Assembly: GCF_012035195.1 (NCBI RefSeq)
Contig: NZ_JAAVJH010000003.1
Coordinates: forward strand, 62,001 to 126,000
Direction: 5' to 3'
DNA from: Sphingomonas corticis
Lineage (GTDB): Bacteria; Pseudomonadota; Alphaproteobacteria; Sphingomonadales; Sphingomonadaceae
Length of the DNA: 64,000 nucleotides
Below are positions 11,657-20,014 of the stretch, in pieces (positions within the stretch are counted from its first letter, which is position 1; the number at the start of each line of letters is the position of its first letter). A program made the translations under genes and the position numbers. Under the pieces are notes generated by a model, which was not told the origin of the DNA, did no database searches, and saw only the letters and a program-made list of their open reading frames with translations.

Positions 11657-14065
11657 TCACGCGAACGTGCCATGCACGTACCACGTCAGGTCGCCCGTCT
11701 CCGCGCGCATCCCGTCACCGCGGCGGAACAGCCAGAAGCGCTCGCCCGCCTCGTCCTCGACGCGGAAATAGTCGCGCACCCCGTCCGCTTCCTGCGGGCG
11801 GCGCCACCATTCGCCGGTGATGCGCTCCGGCCCGTCGCCGCGCACGATGCGGTGGGTCACGCCGCGCCAGGTGAAGCGCAGCGGGGGATAGTCGGGCAGT
11901 TCGGCGATGACGTGGTCGACCCGCTCGGGCCGGCGCAGCAGGCGGGCGGGGCGGGGCCAGCGCGGGTGCCAGGCGTGGTCGCGCGCGCGCGCGTCCAGCC
12001 GGCGCACGTCGTCGCGCCGCAGCCGGGTCGCGGCGACGGCATCGTTGTCCAGCGGCGCGGCGCGGGCCACCGCGCGCTCGGGCACGTCGCTCTCCAGCGC
12101 GCGCGACCGCCACAGCCGGGCGGCGCCGATGCGGTTGACGATGGCATCGACCAGCAGCGAAAGGTCGGGCACGGTTCCGTCCGCCAGGTCGCCCGACAGC
12201 GCCTCGGCCTGGAGCGGATCGGCGCGCAGCACGTGCAGCGCCAGCGCCTCGATGCCGAAGCCGGGGTCCAGCGTCTCGATCCGTCGCGCCAGCAGCCGCA
12301 GCAGGTGCGCGGGCGCGCGGGTGGGGCGGGCGAGGCCGATGCGCACCACCTGCACCGCCGCATCCACCCGCGTCGCCACCAGCGCCACCGCGCGCGCGCC
12401 GCGGCCCGCCTGTGCCAGCGCCACGCCGAGCCGCGCGACCAATTGCGCCAGCCAGTGCGCGATCGGCTCGGCAGTCAGCAGCGGCTCGGCGAAGCGCTGC
12501 TCCACCGCGATCGGCTCCTCCGGTACCACCGGATCCAGCGGCTCGGCCGCGCGCCCGCTCGCCTGGTCCAGCCGCAGCGGCACCGACGTGCCGAACCGCC
12601 GCGCCAGCGGCGCGCGCGGCAGCGCGGCGAGATCGCGCACCGTGTCGATGCCCAGCCGCCGCAGCAGGTCCTGCGCGGGCGCGGCGATGCGCAGCGCGGC
12701 GACGGGGAAGGGGGCGAGCGCGGGCAGCGGGTCGCCGGGCGGCAGGATCGCCACCGCCTTTCCGGCGTGGCGCGCCAGCGCCCAGGCCGCGCCGGGCGTG
12801 TCCGCCACCCCCACCCGCGCGGCGATGCCCGCCCGCGCCAGCCCGCGCACCAGCCGCCGCGCCATCCGCTCCTCGCCGCCGTGGAGGTGCGCGACCCCGC
12901 TCAGGTCGAGGAACAGCCCGTCGGCGTCGGACACCGCCACCACCGGCGTCCAGCGCCGCGCCAGCGCGACCGCCAGGCGGTGCAGCGCGGCGGCGTCGCC
13001 CGCCGGGTCGGCGTCGCGCACCGCCATGTCGGGCACCGCGGCGCGCAGCTGCGTCAGCGCCATGCCCGGCTCCGCACCCAGCGCGCGGGCGGCGGGGGAG
13101 GCGGCGGCCACCTCCACCCGGCTGCCCACCTTGTGCACGGTGACGAGGATCTCGCCCGCGGGTGAAGGTGGCAGAGGCCGCGTATCGTCGCGCGAGGGCG
13201 CACAAACGCGCGCCACGGTGCCCGCGGTGCTGCGCCCCGTGTCGAAGAAGGCGGCCACCTCCTTCACCTGCGCGCCGGCATCGTTGGAGCCGCAGCGCCG
13301 GTCCCTGGCGGGATGATGAGCGGGATAGGGACCGTCGCCGGGATAACCGACCGCAGGCATGACGTTCCAGGCCGCCACCGCGATCTTCAGCGACGGGCGC
13401 ACGCCCTCGCCGCCGGTGCGCACGGCGGGCATGGTGCGGGCCGGGGACAGGGCGACCGACGGATGGGACGGCTCACCTCGTGTGGTCGCGTCGCTTCTTC
13501 CTTCGTCATGCCGGGCTTGTCTCGGCATCCACGCTTCCGCGTCATCGACGGCGCGTGCGTTCGCGGGCCGGTGGATGCCGGAAGCCGCCCGGCGTGACGG
13601 TTGGACGGTCGCAACGCTATCCCCTGCGCCGGGGAGAGGGTGGCATCCGCCGCCCTCGTCGCCCGGTAGCCGCTTGTAGGGATGCTCCGCCGCCTCGCTG
13701 CGCCGTCCCATCTCGCGCATCGGCGGGCGCTGGTGCGCGGGGATGCGGGCGACGCGGCGCGCGACGTCGGCGCGCGTCTCCCCGGCCCAACACGCGCCCG
13801 CGCCGCCGGTGGCCTCGTCCACGCCCGCCAGCGGGCGCGCGACCGCGTCCGCATCATCGGTCCGTGCCCAGCGCGCGCCGGGGCGCCAGCCGGTGTTCTT
13901 CGGCGAATCGCACGCCTTGCCGCCCTGCTCGGCATCGCCGGCGCGCTTGAGCGGCAGGAGGTCGAGCCGCGCCCGCTCAGGCGGCGGCGGTGCGAGGGTG
14001 CGCTCGGCCCGCCTGACCAGGTCGATCGACCAGTCGGGCAGGTAGAGCGAGGCGACCCGTTTCAT
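11657..14065 (-). CDS. imuB: ImuB, inactive Y-family polymerase subunit, with a large insert
   Basis: Adaptor of the ImuA-ImuB-DnaE2 mutasome. ImuB is known to link DnaE2 to the beta clamp and to lack polymerase activity. The start MKRVASLYLPDWSIDLVRRA is canonical, and the Y-family core resumes at VTVHKVGSRVEVAAASPAAR. Between them lie about 270 extra residues, giving 802 residues rather than roughly 500. Part of this (WRPGARWA, AHQRPPMREMGRRSEAAEHP) may be lineage-typical. Residues about 155-187 are a translated palindromic repeat (13504-13599). The C-terminal part LFRRGDGMRAETGDLTWYVHG fits the DUF6504-like end. It overlaps imuA by 89 bases, suggesting coupled translation. Confidence 0.88.
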   Translation of the reverse strand: MKRVASLYLPDWSIDLVRRAERTLAPPPPERARLDLLPLKRAGDAEQGGKACDSPKNTGWRPGARWARTDDADAVARPLAGVDEATGGAGACWAGETRADVARRVARIPAHQRPPMREMGRRSEAAEHPYKRLPGDEGGGCHPLPGAGDSVATVQPSRRAASGIHRPANARAVDDAEAWMPRQARHDEGRSDATTRGEPSHPSVALSPARTMPAVRTGGEGVRPSLKIAVAAWNVMPAVGYPGDGPYPAHHPARDRRCGSNDAGAQVKEVAAFFDTGRSTAGTVARVCAPSRDDTRPLPPSPAGEILVTVHKVGSRVEVAAASPAARALGAEPGMALTQLRAAVPDMAVRDADPAGDAAALHRLAVALARRWTPVVAVSDADGLFLDLSGVAHLHGGEERMARRLVRGLARAGIAARVGVADTPGAAWALARHAGKAVAILPPGDPLPALAPFPVAALRIAAPAQDLLRRLGIDTVRDLAALPRAPLARRFGTSVPLRLDQASGRAAEPLDPVVPEEPIAVEQRFAEPLLTAEPIAHWLAQLVARLGVALAQAGRGARAVALVATRVDAAVQVVRIGLARPTRAPAHLLRLLARRIETLDPGFGIEALALHVLRADPLQAEALSGDLADGTVPDLSLLVDAIVNRIGAARLWRSRALESDVPERAVARAAPLDNDAVAATRLRRDDVRRLDARARDHAWHPRWPRPARLLRRPERVDHVIAELPDYPPLRFTWRGVTHRIVRGDGPERITGEWWRRPQEADGVRDYFRVEDEAGERFWLFRRGDGMRAETGDLTWYVHGTFA
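13504..13599. repeat. Palindromic repeat (family B) inside imuB
   Basis: The left arm at 13504-13531 begins CGTCATGCCGGGCTTGTC. The right arm at 13572-13599 ends GCCGCCCGGCGTGACG. They are imperfect reverse complements separated by 40 bases. The same family lies between bkdA1 and bkdA2 (16265-16345) and near the start of the LprI-like gene (48277-48360). Here it is translated in frame as part of ImuB, giving residues such as ASGIHRPANARAV and AWMPRQARHDEG. Confidence 0.8.
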
Positions 14066-14744
14066 CGCATGCCTCCACGGTGAGAGCGAAGGGCTCGCCG
14101 CCGCGCTGGCGGACGAGCGAGAGGTTCCAGCGCGCGCGGCCGATGCCGGCCGTCGGCAGCGGCGCCGACGGGGCGGTGGCGATGCGCCAGCGCGTCACCG
14201 CGGCGGACGGCGCGCCGAGCGGATCGGTCGTCTCCCCGCTGCGCGTCGACGCGTGGCGCTTCATCAGCAGCGCGATCGTGCGCCCGCCCTCCGCCGCCAG
14301 CTGCAACCGCCGGGTGGAGGCCATGCCGACGCGCCGCGCCTCGCCGATCACGGCGCCCAGCGCGCGGTGGCGCAGCCCTTCCTCCATCAGCGCCAGTACC
14401 TCGGCATCGTCCGCAGCCTCGGCGTAGAGCACGCGCTCGGGCGACAGCCCCGCCTGGTAGAGGCCGGGTGCGAACAGGTCGCGCCGCCGCACGATCCACA
14501 GCACCGGCCCCCATGCCCGCGCAGCGATGCCGGCCAGGAACAGCGTCGCCGCGGCATCGTCGCCCATCCGCGGCGATGCCGCCGTCACCTCGTGCAGCGC
14601 GTCGAGCCGCAGCCCGCCGTTCGCCAGCTGCGAATCGATCCCCCCCGTGCCGAACGGCAGCACCTCGCGCCGGCGACCCTCGTGGCCGCCTTCGATCGCG
14701 CTCAGTTCGGCGCGCAGGGAAGCGAGGATACTGGACTGTGTCAC
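13977..14744 (-). CDS. imuA: ImuA, RecA-like SOS mutagenesis factor
   Basis: First gene of the imuA-imuB-dnaE2 cassette. ImuA is a RecA-like protein without full ATPase motifs that aids damage-induced mutagenesis. The sequence shows REVLPFGTGGIDSQLANGGL, WGPVLWIVRRRDLFAPGLYQ and the helix MEEGLRHRALGAVIGEARRV, all typical. I choose the GTG on 14742-14744 (VTQSSILASLRAELSAIEGG) because the LexA box sits 30 bases upstream; longer starts would place the operator inside the gene. The predicted length is 255 residues. Its end overlaps imuB by 89 bases. Confidence 0.88.
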   Translation of the reverse strand: MTQSSILASLRAELSAIEGGHEGRRREVLPFGTGGIDSQLANGGLRLDALHEVTAASPRMGDDAAATLFLAGIAARAWGPVLWIVRRRDLFAPGLYQAGLSPERVLYAEAADDAEVLALMEEGLRHRALGAVIGEARRVGMASTRRLQLAAEGGRTIALLMKRHASTRSGETTDPLGAPSAAVTRWRIATAPSAPLPTAGIGRARWNLSLVRQRGGEPFALTVEACDETGRLALPARLVDRPGQAGRAHPRTAAA

Positions 14745-14774
14745 GGCAGGGGAATACGACTCGATGTGGCGATC

Positions 14775-14789
14775 GTTCCTATTTTGTTC
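14775..14789 (-). promoter_or_regulatory. LexA (SOS) box of imuA
   Basis: GTTC-CTATTTT-GTTC is an exact match to the alphaproteobacterial LexA consensus GTTC-N7-GTTC (GAAC-N7-GAAC on the gene strand). It lies 30 bases before the imuA start, where it can block the promoter. This predicts DNA-damage induction of imuA-imuB. Confidence 0.9.
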
Positions 14790-14890
14790 CCTGTCGCTCC
14801 GAAGAGTCAATCCGTATCGATGTGAGATGAGGCGCTTTTCGCCGCGGCTCCGCCGCGTCTTTCCCGCCCCTTCCACCCCCTAGCGCCTCG

Positions 14891-14909
14891 CTTGAAATAT
14901 AATTACAAG
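14891..14909 (+). promoter_or_regulatory. AT-rich palindrome with a TATAAT box upstream of bkdA1
   Basis: CTTGAAATATAATTACAAG is an imperfect palindrome (seven of eight arm positions match). It is AT-rich in a GC-rich background and contains a perfect TATAAT at 14898-14903. It lies 52 bases before the bkdA1 GTG. It may be the -10 region overlapped by an operator for a Bkd regulator. No convincing -35 element is seen at the right distance. Confidence 0.5.
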
Positions 14910-14961
14910 CGCGCGAAAGGACGTTCGCCGCCCTTCCGGCGGCCGCACCGAGGAGAGAAAC

Positions 14962-16245
14962 GTGGCGAGCGACGCCCGCAGCAACCTGAAGCCCCTGTCG
15001 CTGCACGTGCCGGAACCGCAATTCCGCCCCGGCGACACGGTCGACTTCGCCGCGGTGGAGATTCCCGCCGCCGGTGCCGCCCGCCGCCCCGATACGGCGG
15101 AAGCCGCGCGCGACTTCACCGACCTCGCCTACACGCTGGTGCGCGTGCTGGACGAGGAAGGGCACGCCGTCGGTCCGTGGAACCCCCGCCTCTCCGCCGA
15201 TGCCAAGCGCCGGATGCTGCGCCACATGGCCACCGTCCGCGCCTTCGACGAGCGGATGTTCCGCGCGCAGCGGCAGGGCAAGACCAGCTTCTACATGAAG
15301 TCGCTGGGCGAGGAGGCGGTAGCGGTGGCCGCGGCGCACGCGCTGGACGCCGACGACATGTGCTTTCCATCCTATCGCCAGCAGGGCCTGCTGATCGCGC
15401 GGGGCTGCCCGCTGGTCGACATGATGAACCAGATCTACTCGAATACCGGCGACAAGCTGCAGGGCAAGCAGCTGCCGATCATGTACTCGGAGAAGCGCTT
15501 CGGCTTCTTCTCCATCTCGGGCAATCTGACGACGCAATATCCTCAGGCGGTCGGCTGGGCGATGGCCTCCGCGTCGAAGGGCGACACGCGCATCGCCGCG
15601 ACCTGGTGCGGGGAGGGGAGCACCGCGGAGGGCGACTTCCACTCCGCGCTCACCTTCGCCACGGTCTATCGCGCGCCGGTGATCTTCAACGTCGTCAACA
15701 ACCAATGGGCGATCAGCAGCTTCTCCGGCTTCGCGGGGGCGGAGGCGACCACCTTCGCCGCGCGCGCGATCGGCTACGGCATTGCGGGGCTTCGGGTGGA
15801 CGGCAACGACGCGCTGGCCGTCTATGCCGCGACGCAATGGGCGGCGGAGCGGGCGCGAACCAATGCGGGACCGACGCTGATCGAGCATTTCACCTATCGA
15901 ACCGAGGGCCATTCGACCTCCGATGATCCCACGCAATACCGCTCCGCAGGTGAGCCCACCGCCTGGCCGCTGGGCGACCCGATCCGCCGGTTGAAGGATC
16001 ACCTGATCGCCCAGGGCGAGTGGGACGAGGAACGCCACGCCGCGATGGACAAGGAGATCGCCGAGGACGTGCGCGCGCAGCAGAAGGCGGCGGAGAAGAA
16101 CGGCATCCTGGGCCACGGCCTGCACCAGCCGCTCGACACCCTGTTCGACGGCGTGTTCGAGGAGATGCCGTGGCACCTGCGCGAGCAGCAGGCGCAGATG
16201 ATGGCCGAGGAAGCGGCGAGCGGCCGGCCATGGGCGCGGAAGTGA
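14962..16245 (+). CDS. bkdA1: Branched-chain 2-oxoacid dehydrogenase E1 alpha
   Basis: Thiamine-diphosphate subunit that decarboxylates the 2-oxoacids of valine, leucine and isoleucine. The cofactor motif GEGSTAEGDFHSALTFA, closing with VVNNQWAIS, lies near residues 217-248. FRAQRQGKTSFYMKSLGEEA is typical of the branched-chain rather than the pyruvate enzyme. The start is a GTG preceded by GAGGAGAG. Length (427 residues) is normal. It is followed by E1 beta and E2 on the same strand; no E3 (lpd) gene is in the window, so a shared E3 is likely. Confidence 0.95.
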   Translation: MASDARSNLKPLSLHVPEPQFRPGDTVDFAAVEIPAAGAARRPDTAEAARDFTDLAYTLVRVLDEEGHAVGPWNPRLSADAKRRMLRHMATVRAFDERMFRAQRQGKTSFYMKSLGEEAVAVAAAHALDADDMCFPSYRQQGLLIARGCPLVDMMNQIYSNTGDKLQGKQLPIMYSEKRFGFFSISGNLTTQYPQAVGWAMASASKGDTRIAATWCGEGSTAEGDFHSALTFATVYRAPVIFNVVNNQWAISSFSGFAGAEATTFAARAIGYGIAGLRVDGNDALAVYAATQWAAERARTNAGPTLIEHFTYRTEGHSTSDDPTQYRSAGEPTAWPLGDPIRRLKDHLIAQGEWDEERHAAMDKEIAEDVRAQQKAAEKNGILGHGLHQPLDTLFDGVFEEMPWHLREQQAQMMAEEAASGRPWARK

Positions 16246-16264
16246 CGATGATGCGGAGCGGCAT

Positions 16265-16345
16265 CGTCATCCCGGCGAAGGCCAGCATCCATCTCTCCAC
16301 CAGCGCCTCCGGCACGATGGACCCCGGCCTTCGCCGGGGTGACGG
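16265..16345. repeat. Palindromic repeat (family B) between bkdA1 and bkdA2
   Basis: The left arm 16265-16292 starts CGTCATCCCGGCGAAGGCC and the right arm 16317-16345 ends GCCTTCGCCGGGGTGACGG. They form a long imperfect hairpin that fills most of the gap between the two E1 genes. It could affect mRNA stability within the operon. The bkdA2 ATG follows nine bases after the right arm. Confidence 0.85.
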
Positions 16346-16353
16346 GTTTTGAC

Positions 16354-17409
16354 ATGACCGACACGATCGACCAATCGGCGGACGATACCGCCACCACCAC
16401 CCGCATGAACATGATCCAGGCGATCAACTCCGCCATGGACGTGATGATGGAGCGCGACGCCGGCGTCGTCGTGATGGGCGAGGACGTGGGCTATTTCGGC
16501 GGCGTCTTCCGCGCGACCGCCGGCCTGCAGAAGAAATACGGCAAGACCCGCGTCTTCGACACGCCGATCACGGAGATCGGCATCATCGGCGTCTCCATCG
16601 GCATGGCCGCCTACGGCCTGCGCCCGGTGCCGGAGATCCAGTTCGCCGACTACATCTATCCCGCGCTCGACCAGCTGGTCAGCGAGGCGGCGCGGCTGCG
16701 CTACCGGTCGGCGGGAGAGTTCGTCTCCCCCATCACCGTCCGCTCCCCCTTCGGCGGCGGCATCTTCGGCGGACAGACGCACTCGCAGTCGCCCGAGGGC
16801 ATCTTCACCCACGTCTCCGGCCTGAAGACGGTGATCCCGTCCACGCCCTACGACGCCAAGGGGCTGCTGATCGCCGCGATCGAGGACAACGATCCCACCA
16901 TCTTCTTCGAGCCCAAGCGCATCTACAACGGCCCGTTCAACGGCCATTGGGACCGCCCGGCGGAGAATTGGTCGAAGCATCCCGCGGGCGAGGTGCCCAC
17001 CGGCTACTACAGGATCCCGCTGGGCAAGGCGAACGTGGTCCGCACGGGCGAGGCGGTGACGATTCTCGCCTACGGCACGATGGTCCACGTCTGTGCGCAG
17101 GTGGTCGCCGATACCGGCGTCGACGCGGAGATCGTCGACCTGCGCACGCTGGTCCCGCTGGACATCGAGACGATCGAGGAGAGCGTCAGGAAGACCGGCC
17201 GCTGCATGATCGTGCACGAGGCGACGCGCACCGGCGGCTTCGGTGCGGAACTCTCCGCGCTGGTGCAGGAGCGCTGCTTCTACCACCTGGAGGCGCCGGT
17301 GGAGCGCGTCACCGGGTTCGACACGCCTTATCCGCACAGCCTGGAATGGGCCTATTTTCCCGGCCCGGTGCGGATCGGACAGGCGCTGAAGAAGGTCCTG
17401 AAGGACTGA
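16354..17409 (+). CDS. bkdA2: Branched-chain 2-oxoacid dehydrogenase E1 beta
   Basis: Second E1 subunit, forming the alpha2-beta2 heterotetramer. Typical segments are MNMIQAINSAMDVMMERD, VVVMGEDVGYFGGVFRAT and VIPSTPYDAKGLLIAAIEDN. C-terminal transketolase-domain motifs VDLRTLVPLDIETIEESV and HEATRTGGFGAELSALVQ are also present. I use the ATG at 16354 (MTDTIDQSADD); an in-frame GTG at 16339 lies inside the upstream repeat and is less likely. Predicted length is 351 residues, which fits the family. Confidence 0.95.
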   Translation: MTDTIDQSADDTATTTRMNMIQAINSAMDVMMERDAGVVVMGEDVGYFGGVFRATAGLQKKYGKTRVFDTPITEIGIIGVSIGMAAYGLRPVPEIQFADYIYPALDQLVSEAARLRYRSAGEFVSPITVRSPFGGGIFGGQTHSQSPEGIFTHVSGLKTVIPSTPYDAKGLLIAAIEDNDPTIFFEPKRIYNGPFNGHWDRPAENWSKHPAGEVPTGYYRIPLGKANVVRTGEAVTILAYGTMVHVCAQVVADTGVDAEIVDLRTLVPLDIETIEESVRKTGRCMIVHEATRTGGFGAELSALVQERCFYHLEAPVERVTGFDTPYPHSLEWAYFPGPVRIGQALKKVLKD

Positions 17410-17424
17410 CCTCTCGCCCCACCC

Positions 17425-17503
17425 CCGTTCGTTTCGAGCGAAGTCGAGAAACGGGGGTGTCGCGCTGACGACAGCGTGTCTCGACTTCGCTCGACACGAA
17501 CGG
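17425..17503. repeat. Palindromic repeat (family A) between bkdA2 and bkdB
   Basis: Two 25-base arms, 17425-17449 and 17479-17503, are reverse complements with one mismatch. The outer ends read CCGTTCGT and ACGAACGG, and the core is TCGAGCGAAGTCGAGA. The same family occurs at 45091-45154 and 45967-46029. It occupies the whole gap between two genes of the bkd operon. Confidence 0.92.
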
Positions 17504-17518
17504 AAATGGACTAGGCGA

Positions 17519-18898
17519 ATGGCACGTTTCACCTTCAAGCTGCCCGACATCGGCGAGGGCATTTCCGAGGCGGAGATCGTGGCGTGGCACGTCGCGGTCG
17601 GTGATCGCGTGGAGGAGGACCAGAGCCTCGCCGACATGATGACCGACAAGGCGACGGTGGAAATGGAATCGCCGGTCGCCGGCACCGTGGTCGAACTGGC
17701 CGGCGAGGTCGGCGACCAGGTGTCGATCGGCGCGCCGCTGGTGGTGATCGAGACTGAGGGCGAGGCGAGCGAGGCGCCGAACGATTTGAGCGTCGAGCCG
17801 CTGGACGAGACGCGGCGACCCGCGGCGATGCCGGAGCCGATCGAGGAGCAGACCTTCGAGGCCGAGAACCCGGGCGTGGAGGAGGTGGAAACCTCCTCTC
17901 CCCCTGTCGGAGAGGAAGGGGCCAGCTCGGCGCAGCCGAGTGGGAAGGTGAGGGGGAGCGAGGAAGCGGAACCCAGCGCCACGCCCCCTCACCCTTCCGC
18001 CGCTTCCCTCGCTCTCCCACAAGGGGAGAGGGACAAGCCGGTCCTCGCTTCCCCCGCGGTCCGCGCGCGCGCGGCGGACCTGGGCGTCGATCTGGCGCAG
18101 GTGCGCATCGCGGAGGGCGACCGCATCCGCCACGCGGATCTCGACGCCTACCTGCGCTACGCCAGCGGGCAGGGCTATCACGCCCCCCATGCCAGCCGAG
18201 CGCGGGCCGACGAGCAGGTGCGCGTCATCGGGATGCGCCGCCGCATCGCCGAGAACATGGCGGCGGCCAAGCGCCACATCCCGCACTTCACCTACGTCGA
18301 CGAGATCGACGTCACCGAGCTGGAGCGCGTCCGCGCGGATTTGAACGCGAATCGGGGCAACCGGCCCAAGCTGACCATGCTGCCACTGCTGATCGTCGCG
18401 ATCTGCCGCACCTTGCCCGACTTCCCGATGCTCAACGCGCGCTACGACGACGAGGCCGGGGTGGTCACGCGGCACGGCAGCGTCCACGTCGGCATGGCGG
18501 CGCAGACCGACGCGGGCCTCACCGTCCCGGTCATCCGCGACGCGCAGGACCGCAACGTGTGGCAGCTGGCCACGGAGATCGCGCGCCTGGCCGATGCCGC
18601 GCGCGCGTCGAAGCTGAAGCCCGAGGAGCTGGGCGGCGGCACCATCACCGTCACCTCGCTCGGCCCGCTGGGCGGCATCGCGACCACGCCGGTCATCAAT
18701 CGGCCCGAGGTCGCGATCATCGGTCCGAACAAGATCGTCGAGCGCCCCGTCTTCCACGGCGACGACATCGTCCGCGCCAAGCTGATGAACCTGTCGATCA
18801 GCTGCGACCACCGGGTCGTCGACGGGTGGGACGCGGCGAGCTACGTCCAGGCGCTGAAGAAGCTGCTGGAGACGCCGGTGCTGCTGTTCGCCGACTGA
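17519..18898 (+). CDS. bkdB: Branched-chain 2-oxoacid dehydrogenase E2 (lipoyl acyltransferase)
   Basis: Transfers the acyl group from E1 to CoA through a lipoyl arm. The lipoyl domain is at residues 1-85 with the modified lysine in DKATVEME (Lys44). A peripheral-subunit-binding domain follows (SPAVRARAADLGVDLAQVRI), then the catalytic domain ending SCDHRVVDGWDAA (His431, Asp435). Between the lipoyl and binding domains, about residues 125-172, a palindromic repeat is translated in frame in the flexible linker, a place that tolerates extra sequence. The start ATG lies downstream of a repeat-filled gap, with no strong ribosome-binding site. Confidence 0.95.
   Translation: MARFTFKLPDIGEGISEAEIVAWHVAVGDRVEEDQSLADMMTDKATVEMESPVAGTVVELAGEVGDQVSIGAPLVVIETEGEASEAPNDLSVEPLDETRRPAAMPEPIEEQTFEAENPGVEEVETSSPPVGEEGASSAQPSGKVRGSEEAEPSATPPHPSAASLALPQGERDKPVLASPAVRARAADLGVDLAQVRIAEGDRIRHADLDAYLRYASGQGYHAPHASRARADEQVRVIGMRRRIAENMAAAKRHIPHFTYVDEIDVTELERVRADLNANRGNRPKLTMLPLLIVAICRTLPDFPMLNARYDDEAGVVTRHGSVHVGMAAQTDAGLTVPVIRDAQDRNVWQLATEIARLADAARASKLKPEELGGGTITVTSLGPLGGIATTPVINRPEVAIIGPNKIVERPVFHGDDIVRAKLMNLSISCDHRVVDGWDAASYVQALKKLLETPVLLFAD
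17895..18032. repeat. Palindromic repeat (family D) inside bkdB
   Basis: Hairpins CCTCTCC/GGAGAGG (17895-17915), CTCGG/CCGAG (17926-17940) and CTCTCCC/GGGAGAG (18012-18030) are enclosed by a longer pairing. In that pairing GGGAAGGTGAGGGGG (17942-17956) matches CCCCCTCACCCTTCC (17984-17998). Bases 17925-17956 are nearly the reverse complement of 8696-8728 in dnaE2. The insert is translated in the E2 linker without breaking the frame. Confidence 0.85.
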
Positions 18899-19123
18899 CG
18901 GGACGGGCCGGTCCAGGCGGAGCCGCGGGGAGCGACGCTCGCGGCCATGTCCTGAGCCGCCACCGGAAACGACACTCCGCGTCTCCGCGCGCCCGCGTGA
19001 ACCCACTTCTTCTCGCCTGGCAGTACGAGCATCCCTGTCGCGAGCACGGACTTGCCGCTATCGCGCTCGCGTGACCTGCCGCTCTCCCGCCCGCCGTCGC
19101 TTCCTTCATCGGGCATCGCTGCC
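18899..19123. other. Non-coding gap
   Basis: These 225 bases lie between the bkdB stop and the likely rarD start. They are GC-rich and hold no convincing gene, terminator or promoter that I can see. A TTG-initiated extension of the RarD frame reaches back to 19052 but has no signal or family-like sequence. Confidence 0.5.
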
Positions 19124-20014
19124 GTGACCGCGGCGCCGTCCCGCCGCGGGCTGATGCTCGGCATCGCGGCCTATGTGATGTGGGGCTTCCTGCCGCTCTA
19201 CCTGAAGCTGCTGGCGGGCGTGCCCGCGGTGCAGATCCTGGCGCATCGCATCCTGTGGTCGCTGCTGCTGCTCGGCCTGATCGTGCTGGTCGCCCGGCGA
19301 CTGCGCGGGATCGTCGCGGCGGCGCGGGGGCGGGTGCTCGCGATGCTGGCGGTCAGCGCCGCGCTGATCGCGGTCAATTGGTTCGTCTACATCTACGCCG
19401 TGGGCAATGGGCATACGATCGCGGCAAGCCTGGGCTATTTCATCAATCCGCTCGTCAACGTCGGCCTGGGCGTCGCAATCCTGGGCGAGCGGCTGCGGCG
19501 GATGCAGGGCGTGGCGATCGCGCTCGCCGCCGCGGGCGTGCTGGTGATGGCGGTGGCGGGCGGAGTGGGCGCGCTGTGGGTGCCGCTGACGCTGGCGCTG
19601 TCGTTCGGCACCTACGGGCTGGTGCGCAAGGTGGTCGCGATCGACGCGCTGGGCGGGCTGACGGTGGAGACGCTGCTGCTCGCCCCGCCCGCACTGGCCG
19701 TGCTGCTGCTGGCGGGGCAGGGGGGCGACGCCGCGTTCGGGCACGACCTGCGCATCGACCTGATGCTGATCGGCGCGGGCGCGATCACCGCCGCACCGTT
19801 GCTGATGTTCGCCGCGGCGGCGCGGTCGATGCCCTATTCGACCCTAGGCCTGCTGCAATATATCGCGCCGTCGTTGCAATTCGGCGAGGCCGTATGGCTG
19901 TTCGGCGAGCCGCTGCACGGCTTCCACATCGTCACCTTCGCGCTGATCTGGTGCGGCTGCGCGCTGTTCGCCTGGGATGGTCTGCGTGCGGCTAGAGCCG
20001 GCGGCGTCCGCTGA
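19124..20014 (+). CDS. rarD: RarD/EamA-family inner-membrane transporter
   Basis: A polytopic membrane protein of about 296 residues with ten hydrophobic segments, such as GLMLGIAAYVMWGFLPLYLK and IAASLGYFINPLVNVGLGV. The RarD hallmarks are AHRILWSLLLLG, VYIYAVGNGHTIAASLGYFI and STLGLLQYIAPSLQF. RarD proteins are predicted drug/metabolite permeases whose substrate is not established. I prefer the GTG at 19124 over an upstream TTG at 19052. The 3' end overlaps the end of a convergent small gene by 23 bases. Confidence 0.88.
   Translation: MTAAPSRRGLMLGIAAYVMWGFLPLYLKLLAGVPAVQILAHRILWSLLLLGLIVLVARRLRGIVAAARGRVLAMLAVSAALIAVNWFVYIYAVGNGHTIAASLGYFINPLVNVGLGVAILGERLRRMQGVAIALAAAGVLVMAVAGGVGALWVPLTLALSFGTYGLVRKVVAIDALGGLTVETLLLAPPALAVLLLAGQGGDAAFGHDLRIDLMLIGAGAITAAPLLMFAAAARSMPYSTLGLLQYIAPSLQFGEAVWLFGEPLHGFHIVTFALIWCGCALFAWDGLRAARAGGVR

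Noticed and set aside
19052..19123. Extended RarD N-terminus from a TTG start
   Set aside because: The added residues are Pro/Ser/Arg-rich with no conservation pattern, and the TTG has no ribosome-binding site.
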